Positions 44,501 to 51,993 of a DNA stretch of 64,000 bases are shown here, piece after piece (within the stretch, counting starts at the first letter, position 1; every line of letters begins with the position of its first letter). Made by a program: the position numbers and the translations under genes. The notes under the pieces were generated by a model. That model saw only the letters and a program-made list of their open reading frames with translations, did not search any database and was not told where the DNA came from. Origin of the DNA: Leadbetterella sp035299025 (GTDB taxonomy: Bacteria; Bacteroidota; Bacteroidia; Cytophagales; Spirosomataceae); NCBI GenBank assembly GCA_035299025.1, contig DATGXK010000019.1, positions 1 to 64,000 of the forward strand, in the 5' to 3' direction.

Positions 44501-45029
44501 GGTAACCTTGAGAGCCATACAGGTGGGCGACGCCAAGTATGCCAGTGCTACGGCCGAAGTGGTCTTTTGTATAGTACCACCCACCCCAAGCTTGTCTGAT
44601 GCCACCATTGCTGTAACCGCCTCTGGTGGCACTCTCTATCAGTTTTTTGTAAACAATAATCCGATTGGGGGGCAAACCAGCAACAATACACTCAAAAAGG
44701 ATTTCGGTGGGGTATATACTGTAAAATCCGTTACTTCTGACGGTTGCTTGAGTGCCTCTTCAAATGCTATTTCGGCGGCCGTTTTGGCCACTGAACCTAA
44801 AACAGTTCCGAAAATCAACCTAGCTCCTAATCCCATTGAAGATCAGATTAATTTGATTTTGCCAGCAGGTGAAACATTAATTGAAATGGAATTGGTGGAC
44901 AACTTGGGTAAAAGCGTTTTGAGAAGTACCAAAACCAATGAAAACGTGAAAGGCATCTCGACAGGCCAGTATGTTCTTAAAGTACAAACTGCTCAAAATA
45001 CATACTCTTTGAAACTCATCAAGAAATAG
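41568..45029 (+). CDS. Secreted M4 family metallopeptidase with a T9SS sorting domain
   Basis: A 1153-residue exoenzyme. Signal peptide MNKNLLSGLLLLTSALVFGQ; the ATG at 41568 is chosen over an in-frame TTG three codons upstream. FTP/PepSY propeptide domains occupy about residues 90-265 (LEQTFKNIPIYGGEAVVHTN, RWVYFIDAHSGEVINKYN). The thermolysin-like domain has the zinc site GHEMTHGVIE (His420, Glu421, His424) and NESFADIFG (Glu444), and the later HINSGIPNHAFY with the transition-state His. A GNTGNTGTGN linker leads to a beta-propeller-like region (about 620-920; ISKDGKQLAAL, WDYSGEFIVYDA). Ig-like modules follow, and the end (NLAPNPIEDQINLIL to YSLKLIKK) is a T9SS type A sorting domain. It is probably a secreted protease activated by propeptide removal. 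Confidence 0.95.
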   Translation: MNKNLLSGLLLLTSALVFGQKGFDSKNQASSGQPILQAFETISAKGKNSPKNPKFALSPKQSAKKILRDDETGAVVYINNPVYTRDLKNARKNSSDMSKSFLNSVKNELKISNPSDEFRLVADETDDLGLRHLKLEQTFKNIPIYGGEAVVHTNRDGVAEFLMGKIFPSPNLNTTANISPTAAIELSLKDLGKSTIVQKTGKVNQFLSLEPDMAELIILNEKGKSYLAYHITARPNLLERWVYFIDAHSGEVINKYNHTCTLDGVVSATAKDLNGLTKTFNTVQVGQNYFMIDVTKNMYNPQSSLPDSPKGVIWTIDAQNSRIDQDKMDLAHVTSTSRTNWNATAVSAHINASICYDYYLSKFNRNSLNGSKGNIISVINIADEDGKGMDNAYWNGQFMGYGNGKSGFKPLAGALDVAGHEMTHGVIENTAKLEYRNQSGALNESFADIFGALIDRDDWTLGEDVVIKSVFPSGALRSLENPNQGGKNDNGYQPKNMSQYQFLKDTPSEDNGGVHINSGIPNHAFYKFATASGMTKDKAEKVYWRAMTTYLTRTSKFADLRVAVIQASKDLYGEGQETTAAKGAFDFVGITDGSTSNGNTGNTGTGNTSSDNTIPVNPGTESLVAFDPTDNSLYSGAFTGNSFTKISNGLGCLGKPSITDDGSFVYFVGKDKHIYRVDLAKNSAPQQLSNEPSWRNVAISKDGKQLAALASVTDTYIYVFDLVNNKNKRFELYNPTYTKGVSTGEVLYADSFEWDYSGEFIVYDALNEAETTFKNFKYWDVGIIRIWDPVKKDFSDGVIEKMFTNLEEGDNIGNPALAKTNTGIYAFDYFVSDEKAYYVLTLDLGKSSNNIQLIEENNDIGYPNFTKADNMLLFNSKDQNKQVIKGVNLKSDKISPNGTPTVLFTDAMWGVTYAAGTRALPTKEAQTITISNITDKAPRASFDIAATSSSKLGLIFSVVSGDATVNGKTVTLGSIPGKVTLRAIQVGDAKYASATAEVVFCIVPPTPSLSDATIAVTASGGTLYQFFVNNNPIGGQTSNNTLKKDFGGVYTVKSVTSDGCLSASSNAISAAVLATEPKTVPKINLAPNPIEDQINLILPAGETLIEMELVDNLGKSVLRSTKTNENVKGISTGQYVLKVQTAQNTYSLKLIKK

Positions 45030-45048
45030 TTTACAGAAACCAAACAAA

Positions 45049-45103
45049 AAAGCCAAGAATTTAGGGTATAACTTTTCAGTTCTAGTCCCGAATTCTTGGC
45101 TTT
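45049..45103. terminator. Bidirectional terminator between the M4 peptidase and GNAT genes
   Basis: AAAGCCAAGAATT (45049-45061) and AATTCTTGGCTTT (45091-45103) are perfect 13-bp arms, with additional imperfect pairing (AGGG/CCCG) and a long loop. An A-run precedes on the plus strand; only a short T-run follows. Confidence 0.75.
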
Positions 45104-45120
45104 CCTGTATCCTAGTCTTT

Positions 45121-45543
45121 TTAGAGTCTTTTCACAAACTTAAAATGCCCCCTACCAAAACCGTTTCTAAGATAAAAACTGTGTGCTTTTAGCCGTTTCA
45201 TATTGCTCGAAAGCTCAATCTGCAACCAGCCTTTTTCTAAACCCAACTTTTGGGCAGTCTCTATGAACTTTTGACCAATATTTAGCCCCCTGTATTTCTC
45301 TTTGATGATCAATTCTTGTAGTTCGGCCAATTTATGGCAATGGTGCAGCGGAAAATATTCAAACAAACTCATGAAACCCACCACCTCTCCACCTACCTCA
45401 GCCACATAATAATAGACATCAGAGTTTTTGAGGTTGTTGTTATAAATAGTCGCAAAGACCTCTTCATCAAACCTTTGCTCCTCCAATTCCTCTATCAAAA
45501 GTTTCACAAATTCTAAATCCGTCGCAATGGCTTTTCTAATCAT
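45121..45543 (-). CDS. GNAT family N-acetyltransferase
   Basis: A 140-residue single-domain acetyl-CoA-dependent transferase. The GNAT motifs are YYVAEVGGEVVGFMSLFEY, then CHKLAELQELIIKEKYRGLNIGQKFIETAQ (motif A with the R/Q-x-x-G-x-G/A loop as KYRGLNIGQ), and IELSSNMKRLKAHSFYLRNGFGRGHFKFVK (motif B). Its ATG lies inside the end of the DUF885 gene (4-bp overlap), so it is translationally coupled to it. The substrate is unknown. Confidence 0.93.
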   Translation of the reverse strand: MIRKAIATDLEFVKLLIEELEEQRFDEEVFATIYNNNLKNSDVYYYVAEVGGEVVGFMSLFEYFPLHHCHKLAELQELIIKEKYRGLNIGQKFIETAQKLGLEKGWLQIELSSNMKRLKAHSFYLRNGFGRGHFKFVKRL

Positions 45544-47300
45544 TTTGAAAGTCTATTTGACCATGCGTCTAAGGTTTCTTCCAAAACGCTCAAAGGTAAG
45601 CAACCGTTTTTCAGAATTTGGTCATGAAAATCAGCCAGTTTAAATTTTTCGCCCAAAGCAGAAGTGTATTTATTTCTGAGCTCCTTGATTTTCAAAGCCC
45701 CAATCTTGTACGACAAAGCCTGACCCGGAATGGCCATGTAACGTTCAATCTCAGCAGTGGCTCCTTCTTTGGATATGGCTTCGTTCTGCAACATATAGTT
45801 TAATGCCTCCTCCCTACTCCAACTTTTGGTGTGAATACCCACATCTACCACCAATCTTATAGCCCGATGCATTTCATCGCCCAAGGCTCCCAAATATTGA
45901 TAAGAGTCGGTATAAAGCCCCAATTCTTTACCCAAAGACTCGGTGTAAAGTGCCCAGCCTTCGCCGTAGGCACCATACCAACCAAATCGCATAAACTTCG
46001 GCAGTGCAAGGTTTTCTTGCTGTAGCGACACCTGGTAATGATGCCCGGGTATAGCCTCATGGAGAAAAAGTGACTCCATACCAGAAGTAACGTTAAATTT
46101 TGAAGCGTTGGGAATTGGAACATAAAACACTCCCGGACGACTGCCATCTGCCGTGCCTTGCATATACTCCGCACTAGCAGACGCCTCTCTAAATGCCTCC
46201 GTTCTTCTAATTTCGAAACCCGTCTTAGGTGTATTATTGAACATCTTCTTCAGATTTGGATCAATTTTGCTCTGAATAGCTTTAAATGCAGCCAAAACAT
46301 CGTCAGCATTTTTGTAGGGCATCAGCTTAGGGTCAGTTTTTACACTTTCGAAAAACGAAATCAAATCGCCTTTATAGCCAACTTGCTCTTTCACCTTCAA
46401 CATTTCCTTCTGAATTCTTGTCACTTCTGAAAGACCGGCTTGGAATATTTCCTCTGGTGATTTTAAGGAAGTTGTCCAATAATAGGTCAAATATTCGTAA
46501 TATTTACGACCATCAGGCAGATTTCCAATTCCGCTAGAAGCACGAGCCGCTCCCAAATATGTTCCGGCCAAGAAAGTCTCCAATTTCTTGTAGGCAGGGC
46601 GAATTTTGTTATCTATGGCTTCGGTATATTTCTGTGTATAGTAGGCTTTTTGCTCAGTAGTAAAACTAGCTGGAATTTTCTTAATAGGGCCAAAAAACAA
46701 ATTATCCACCGCAGCAGGCTCGGCCAAATCGTGCATTTGTGGCACCATTTTTACCACCAAAGATTTTGGCAATATGTAGTTGCTCTTTATTCCTTTATTG
46801 AAATTCACAACGGCGGTGTCTGCCCAAACCACAAACTGATCGATTCGCTTCAGCCAATTGTCATAGTCCTGAGTAGTTTTAAACGGCTGAGAAGCTTCTC
46901 CACTGCCCAACTGAGCAAAAGTGAGCGGCAAACCCGTAAATTGATTGAACGGAATAAGATGAGTTGGAAAGCCAAGCCCTTCCAATTCCACATTAATATT
47001 GAATTTGAGTGTGTTGTACTGAATCAGCTCATCCTCAGACAATTCCTTTGGATCTATTTTGTCCAATTTGTCATTGTAGGTTGTATAAAAAGCAAATAAG
47101 TCTTTTCTGAAACTCTCAGATATGTCAATCGGCAGTTGGTCGTTCAAGCGGTTATCACCTTGCGAAGTAGCCTCTAAGGGATAAAACTTTAGTTTTTCTT
47201 CGTAAAACTGTTCAAAAAGTGTTTTAAGTTCGGCGTTTTCTTTGGGCTTACAAGCGAAAAAGCCGATAGCGATGAGTGCAAAAATGACAACTCTATTCAT
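45540..47300 (-). CDS. DUF885 family lipoprotein, putative metallopeptidase-like
   Basis: A 586-residue protein with a lipoprotein signal, MNRVVIFALIAIGFFACKP, lipobox ending in FFAC. The start at 47300 was chosen because it begins this signal; the longer frame would run into the NTF2-like gene. The mature protein has the DUF885 signature: LFEQFYEEKLKFYPLEATSQGDNR at the N-terminus, the zinc-site-like LFLHEAIPGHHYQVSLQQE (HExxxxH), then RFGWYGAYGEGWALYTESLGKELGLY, and MLQNEAISKEGATAEIERYMAIPGQALSYKIGALKI. The family is related to M32-type peptidases, but activity is rarely tested. It probably sits in the periplasm. Confidence 0.93.
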   Translation of the reverse strand: MNRVVIFALIAIGFFACKPKENAELKTLFEQFYEEKLKFYPLEATSQGDNRLNDQLPIDISESFRKDLFAFYTTYNDKLDKIDPKELSEDELIQYNTLKFNINVELEGLGFPTHLIPFNQFTGLPLTFAQLGSGEASQPFKTTQDYDNWLKRIDQFVVWADTAVVNFNKGIKSNYILPKSLVVKMVPQMHDLAEPAAVDNLFFGPIKKIPASFTTEQKAYYTQKYTEAIDNKIRPAYKKLETFLAGTYLGAARASSGIGNLPDGRKYYEYLTYYWTTSLKSPEEIFQAGLSEVTRIQKEMLKVKEQVGYKGDLISFFESVKTDPKLMPYKNADDVLAAFKAIQSKIDPNLKKMFNNTPKTGFEIRRTEAFREASASAEYMQGTADGSRPGVFYVPIPNASKFNVTSGMESLFLHEAIPGHHYQVSLQQENLALPKFMRFGWYGAYGEGWALYTESLGKELGLYTDSYQYLGALGDEMHRAIRLVVDVGIHTKSWSREEALNYMLQNEAISKEGATAEIERYMAIPGQALSYKIGALKIKELRNKYTSALGEKFKLADFHDQILKNGCLPLSVLEETLDAWSNRLSK

Positions 47301-47329
47301 TTGTTGATAATTGATTTTGGGTAAAAGAA

Positions 47330-47773
47330 TTAAATTTTTCGGGTATCTATAATGGAGAAAATCTTCCAAATATTGTTTATTTTGATCAGGGTAAACACGT
47401 TTGTTCCCTTATGCGACAGTTTGTCGTTTACATATAATTCATAGGGCGTCCAATCTACGGCCAAGGCCACATCTGCTTGTATTTTATGTTCCAAAAGTCT
47501 TTCTTCGAGCTTTACATTTGCGGGAATAGAGCCTATAGATTTATAAAACCCTGCCATGGCTTCGTGTTTTTGAGAAACAGGTTGGCCTGTTCTAATAATG
47601 ACCGAATTGAGGGCACAATCTGGGTGCATTACGCTTTTGATGAGTGTGGTGTCTCGCTTGTGCATACCCTCGAAGAAGGTTTTCACGGTTTTCTGAATGA
47701 GCTGTTCGTCTGTTTGGGCGAAGACATTTAAAGACACTAAAATCGCAAAAAAGGAAATTAAAAGCTTTTTCAT
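47330..47773 (-). CDS. Exported NTF2-like (SnoaL/DUF4440-type) protein
   Basis: A 147-residue protein. The signal peptide MKKLLISFFAILVSLNVFAQ is followed by an NTF2-like fold: LIQKTVKTFFEGMHKRDTTLIKSVMHPDC, FYKSIGSIPANVKLEERLLEHKIQADVALAVDW and a final HKGTNVFTLIKINNIWKIFSIIDTRK. It lies 29 bp before the DUF885 start on the same strand. Its function is unknown; it could bind a small ligand in the periplasm. Confidence 0.88.
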   Translation of the reverse strand: MKKLLISFFAILVSLNVFAQTDEQLIQKTVKTFFEGMHKRDTTLIKSVMHPDCALNSVIIRTGQPVSQKHEAMAGFYKSIGSIPANVKLEERLLEHKIQADVALAVDWTPYELYVNDKLSHKGTNVFTLIKINNIWKIFSIIDTRKI

Positions 47774-47900
47774 TGGTTTTGATTAGAAAATTCTTCAATT
47801 CTAACATTTTTTTTGGTGTATTCAAAATATAAGGCCAAATGGCCGGCAAAGTATTTGACATAAAGTTGATTGATACCAGTCTATTTCATTAATTTAATTC

Positions 47901-47908
47901 TAATTTTG
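47901..47908 (+). promoter_or_regulatory. -7 element for the ECF sigma factor operon
   Basis: TAATTTTG matches TAnnTTTG and would give a leader of about 80 nt before the ATG at 47997. The leader contains CCAGATT (47945-47951) and AATCTGG (47968-47974), a 7-bp hairpin. Confidence 0.5.
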
Positions 47909-47996
47909 AATTTCTAAACAAGGGTTCTGGTTACAATTCTCAGGCCAGATTATACTTAATAGTAAGAAATCTGGATTTCTACTTTTCAAATAAAAC

Positions 47997-48605
47997 ATGG
48001 CTCTATTCAATCTTTCAAAAGAGAAAGAAGTTCTTGAGAAAATAAGAAAAAACCAAGATATAAATACCTGTTTGAAGTATTTGTATAAGGAATACTATGG
48101 CTTTTTGGAACGTATGGTACTGAACAACAGCGGAAGCACCGCTGACGCCGAAGATGTCATACAAGAGACTTTTTTAGCCCTTTTGCAGATCATTCAGAAC
48201 GATAAATTTAAGAGAGAATCGAGTTTGAAATCGTTTCTATACGCAGTGGCCCGAAACATTTGGCTGGTTCATTTAAAGAAACAAAATGCCGAGCAGAAAA
48301 GGGCAAAAATTTGGTTAGAAGATGCTCCCGATTTTGAGGACGACATTCAAGAACAAATAAAGAAAAACGAGGCCTTAGTCCTAATAACAGAGATTTTTGA
48401 AAGTCTAGGAAGTGTGTGCAAGCAGATACTGAACAAGTTTTATTATGAAGAACTTTCACTCAAAGAAATCTTACCTTTCACAGATTTTGAAAACGAACAA
48501 GTGCTAAGAAATAAGAAATCTAAATGCATGAAAACATTGACAGATAAACTCAGTCAACAACCCAATTTAAAAGAATCACTCTATAAAGCATTAAAAATAG
48601 TTTAG
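47997..48605 (+). CDS. ECF-type RNA polymerase sigma factor
   Basis: A 202-residue sigma-70-family factor with region 2 (TCLKYLYKEYYGFLERMVL, then GSTADAEDVIQETFLALLQII, and LKSFLYAVARNIWLVHLKKQ) and a region-4 helix-turn-helix (LGSVCKQILNKFYYEELSLKEI, DFENEQVLRNKKSKCMKTL). The first residues (ALFNLSKEKEVLEKI) are less conserved. It starts the operon with the downstream anti-sigma-like membrane protein (7 bp gap). It presumably directs transcription of genes controlled by that partner; the target promoter is unknown. Confidence 0.93.
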   Translation: MALFNLSKEKEVLEKIRKNQDINTCLKYLYKEYYGFLERMVLNNSGSTADAEDVIQETFLALLQIIQNDKFKRESSLKSFLYAVARNIWLVHLKKQNAEQKRAKIWLEDAPDFEDDIQEQIKKNEALVLITEIFESLGSVCKQILNKFYYEELSLKEILPFTDFENEQVLRNKKSKCMKTLTDKLSQQPNLKESLYKALKIV

Positions 48606-48612
48606 AATCACG

Positions 48613-49341
48613 ATGGAGAAGATAGATGTGTTTGATGATTATCTAAAAAATCGGCTCGATGATGACCAAAAACTGGCGTTTGAGAAGGATTTATCGCAGA
48701 ATGAACTTCTGAAAATGGCCTTCGATAACTACAAAGTGGCCATTGAAAGCATAAAATTCCATGGACTCCAGGAAGAAATCAGGAAAGCTCATCGGAGTTA
48801 TTCAAAAACTTCGAAGAAATCAATTTATGTACCCGTATTTAGAGCAGCGGCGGTGATGCTTTTTGGCCTTATTTCTGTTGGCACTTTTTGGACCTACAAA
48901 ACAAACGGTGAAGATTTATTGACCGAATCGGCCATTCAATACATAGAACCCAACCATAGAGGGGGTACAGAAGACAGACAAGAAGCCGAAAAACTCTATT
49001 TGCGAAAAGAATATGCTTCGGTAATAAAACTTTACAACATGGCTGTCGAACAAGACGAAAAATTAGTTTTTCTGGTAGCCATGGCCCATTTTAATTTGAA
49101 TGAATATCAAAAGACACTGGAAATTGCAGACAAAGCATCGCCCACAGGTCCACATGCGAACGAATATTCTTTTTACAAATGCCAAAGCTTGATAGGCTTA
49201 AAAAAATACGACGAGGCACTCATGGCAATAGAGGAAATGGAGGAAAATAGTCCATACAAAGAAGTATTTAGCTGGGAATATAGAACAAAACTTAAGCTTT
49301 TGGCTTTAAAAGAGCGTTTTTTTGAAGTAAAAACCAAATAA
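48613..49341 (+). CDS. Anti-sigma-factor-like membrane protein with TPR repeats
   Basis: A 242-residue protein. Residues 1-65 are a cytosolic helical region (EKIDVFDDYLKNRLDDDQKLAFEKDL) resembling the N-terminus of anti-sigma factors. One transmembrane helix lies at about residues 75-95 (FRAAAVMLFGLISVGTFW). The outside part (about 115-240) contains three TPR-like helix pairs (EAEKLYLRKEYASVIKLYN, VAMAHFNLNEYQKTLEIAD, KYDEALMAIEEMEE). No zinc HxxxCxxC motif is present. The 7-bp gap after the sigma gene supports the anti-sigma reading; the TPR domain would face the periplasm and could sense the downstream CHAT protein. The 3' end overlaps the CHAT gene by 50 bp on the opposite strand. Confidence 0.8.
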   Translation: MEKIDVFDDYLKNRLDDDQKLAFEKDLSQNELLKMAFDNYKVAIESIKFHGLQEEIRKAHRSYSKTSKKSIYVPVFRAAAVMLFGLISVGTFWTYKTNGEDLLTESAIQYIEPNHRGGTEDRQEAEKLYLRKEYASVIKLYNMAVEQDEKLVFLVAMAHFNLNEYQKTLEIADKASPTGPHANEYSFYKCQSLIGLKKYDEALMAIEEMEENSPYKEVFSWEYRTKLKLLALKERFFEVKTK

Positions 49342-51985
49342 ACAAAGCCAAGAAAAGCGAACCAAGAGCGGCATTCAATCCATTGCTCGCCCATTTGTTT
49401 TTTTTCTGGTGACCGACAAAAACAAGATGCGACCAGTATTTGGGATCTCGAAACTGGACCATTTGTCTATCTTCCAATAAATCGAGTTTGGCCTCACGAA
49501 GTGCCTCAGGATAGTCCTGACCGTCACCCACATGCTTATAAAACCTTCTGGTCAAGTAGGCCGTGGCATAGTCTTCGGCTTTCCACAATGAAGAGATAAT
49601 ACACTGGCTACCAGCCAAATAAAAACCCCTTGACAAACCTCTGATTCCTTCGCCCTTCAAATTGAAGTTCCCATAAGAGTCGCAAGCCGATAGAAACACC
49701 AATTGCGTATTTTTGAGCATACCAGCCGAGAATTCGAACAAATACAACTTGTCATTTTTCTGGTTATCGTTGGCAAAGCGTATGAAAGACTTTTCAGGAA
49801 ACTGCCCGTAGGCTACTGCATGGGTAGCCAAATGCAAAATTGGGTAGCTAGCTGCTAAGCTCATGAAATTTGATTTAGTGGCACTCTTTCCAAAGAAAGG
49901 CCTAGCAGAACTTATATTGGCTATTTCATCTTTCGAATTTGGCAAATAATCTTTCCCAGAAAAAATCTCCGAAAAAGGAGCAAAAGCCAGAACCTTCCTG
50001 GTACTTTCAAACTCCTTGCTGCTCAGTACAAACTTGGACGAAAACAAATAAGAGATAGTATGACTCTGGAGCAAATAGGCACCGTCTGTGTCTTTCAAAA
50101 CCTCCATAGGCAGTCCGTTGGCCTCGGCATCTCCAACAAAAACAACTTTAGGCTTATCTTTCAAAAGCACATTAAAAGGCTTAAAAATAGAACTATACAC
50201 CACTTTTAGCGAATTATGAGCTACTTTTTGTGACACATTGCTCTTGACTTTGCGAAGGTGGTGATTCAAATTTGCAACGTTTGTTATTAATCTGAACTTA
50301 AAATCAGACGAACTGACTCCAAAGACCACTGCCGACCTGCCCATATCAAAATAACTTATAACCAATTCTTCAGCCGACAAATTATCTTGCAAGGCTCTCA
50401 AAGTAAATCTCTGGTTTTCAAACAGTTTCTTGGCCTTAAATTTTGGATATTTTTCTAGCTTTTGGTTGAGTTTATCTAGCTTAATCTCCGTCTCGTTTAT
50501 GGCTTGAAGATACTTTTTTGTAAGATCAGTGTCCGAACTGTTCTGTAAGTTTCGTCTAAGAGCCGCCAAGGCTATTTGTAAATTTTGCTCGTTCTGAAGT
50601 AACTCCGCAGGAATGTCGGTAGTATTTTTTAATTGATTTTCATTAATCGCCAACGACAACACCAAAGCCTTGCTACCCTCGCTTACCTCAAATGCTTGCT
50701 TTATATAGTCATGATTTTGGGTACCCGAAAACCCCTCCACCAAAAGCCTAACAAACGACTGATAAACAGGCTGAATGCGGGCCAGCAAATCTAGCCTAGC
50801 ATTTTCTTGTGTATAATTTTTAGAGAGTGTATTGGCCAACATTTCGTATGCTTCAAACGCTCTCATTGCACCCCTTAAATAGCGAACATCCTTTGTTTTT
50901 CGGTATAATTTCTCAAATTGCCCAACTTTTTCTGCTAAGATATTCAGTAAAAAAAAAGAGGAAAAACTGCCATCAACCTTCACCGGATTGTGGAATATAT
51001 TTTTTGAATAAAAAAGAGAATCGAGATAACCCAAGGCAACCTGATAATAGTAGAGTGCTCGGTAGGGCTTGTTATTTTCAGCCGCAATTTTTCCCAAGAA
51101 ATAGTATGCAAAACCCTTGTCAGCCAAATTTCCCTTTTGGAGGTGAATAGTTTTTTCAAAATTCACTTTGGACTTACCCAAATCACCAAGCTTCAGATAT
51201 ACTTTGCCGAGGGCATTGTAATAAACTGCTGAATCCCCAACCAGATTTTTCAAATAAATCAACGCCTCCAGAGGCTTGTTAAGCTCTGTGAGGACCGAAG
51301 CCAAGTTTATTTTGAGTTGTTCTTCATTCGGAAATCGACTTTCAAGACTTTTCAACAATCGCAGGGTGCTATCGCGTTGATTTAAAAATTGAAGAGCCAA
51401 AGCCTGATTATTTCGGTTGGTGAATTCATCAGTTCCTATTTGCTGCTCGGCCTTTTTGAAATAAACCAAACTTTGCCGAAAATTGCCTGCCTCAAAAAGC
51501 AATACCCCTTTAGTATTGAACAAGCGTTCCGCCTCACCTAGTTTCGGATATTTTTCAATGATTTGCTCGGCCTTTTCTAGAAAAAAAAGACATGAATCAT
51601 ACACAGACTCATAATAATAAAGCCCACTGAGATATAGATTAGACCGAAACGACAGCGTGTCTACCAAACCGTGCATTTCAGAAACCTTTAGACTACTTTT
51701 ATAATACTTTTTGGCTTTGGCCAAATCTCCAAGGCCCTGAAGCAAAACACCAAGCTTTTCGTTTGCAGACCCCACCCATACTGCTTCAGTTTTATTTTGG
51801 GGTTTATGCTTAGCTATTTTCTCAAAAGATTTTATAGCCTGATTATCGGTATACTCTGTAGGATTTTCGAGATTAAAATAGCTCAAACCACGTTCATATT
51901 CTTTCGCAAGACTGGCTGGCCCAGGCTGTGATACTGCCAAACCTACCAGAAAAATACTTAGTATGGAGAGAAGTTTTAATTTCAT
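49292..51985 (-). CDS. Exported TPR-CHAT domain protein with a C-terminal membrane anchor
   Basis: An 897-residue protein. The N-terminus MKLKLLSILSIFLVGLAVSQPG reads as a signal peptide. Residues 25-340 are TPR repeats (KAKKYYKSSLKVSEMHGL, QIGTDEFTNRNNQALALQFL, YNALGKVYLKLGDLGKSKVN). A helical linker (about 345-520) follows. The CHAT (caspase HetF-associated with TPR) peptidase-like domain spans about 590-870 with the catalytic pair in HLATHAVAYG (His722) and FLSACDSYGN (Cys768), plus LPMEVLKD and GEGIRGLSRGFYLAG. A transmembrane helix (LGSLFLALFIWFLLQ) and a basic tail end it. Both catalytic residues are present, so activity is possible. Second gene of a leftward operon, 8 bp after the lipoprotein gene, converging on the sigma/anti-sigma operon. 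Confidence 0.92.
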   Translation of the reverse strand: MKLKLLSILSIFLVGLAVSQPGPASLAKEYERGLSYFNLENPTEYTDNQAIKSFEKIAKHKPQNKTEAVWVGSANEKLGVLLQGLGDLAKAKKYYKSSLKVSEMHGLVDTLSFRSNLYLSGLYYYESVYDSCLFFLEKAEQIIEKYPKLGEAERLFNTKGVLLFEAGNFRQSLVYFKKAEQQIGTDEFTNRNNQALALQFLNQRDSTLRLLKSLESRFPNEEQLKINLASVLTELNKPLEALIYLKNLVGDSAVYYNALGKVYLKLGDLGKSKVNFEKTIHLQKGNLADKGFAYYFLGKIAAENNKPYRALYYYQVALGYLDSLFYSKNIFHNPVKVDGSFSSFFLLNILAEKVGQFEKLYRKTKDVRYLRGAMRAFEAYEMLANTLSKNYTQENARLDLLARIQPVYQSFVRLLVEGFSGTQNHDYIKQAFEVSEGSKALVLSLAINENQLKNTTDIPAELLQNEQNLQIALAALRRNLQNSSDTDLTKKYLQAINETEIKLDKLNQKLEKYPKFKAKKLFENQRFTLRALQDNLSAEELVISYFDMGRSAVVFGVSSSDFKFRLITNVANLNHHLRKVKSNVSQKVAHNSLKVVYSSIFKPFNVLLKDKPKVVFVGDAEANGLPMEVLKDTDGAYLLQSHTISYLFSSKFVLSSKEFESTRKVLAFAPFSEIFSGKDYLPNSKDEIANISSARPFFGKSATKSNFMSLAASYPILHLATHAVAYGQFPEKSFIRFANDNQKNDKLYLFEFSAGMLKNTQLVFLSACDSYGNFNLKGEGIRGLSRGFYLAGSQCIISSLWKAEDYATAYLTRRFYKHVGDGQDYPEALREAKLDLLEDRQMVQFRDPKYWSHLVFVGHQKKNKWASNGLNAALGSLFLALFIWFLLQKNALLKPKA

Positions 51986-51993
51986 ACTCGAAA

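Noticed and set aside
47997..49341. The sigma/anti-sigma pair as a FecIR-type iron uptake regulator
   Set aside because: The downstream protein lacks the FecR domain and there is no TonB receptor (SusC/FecA type) next to it.
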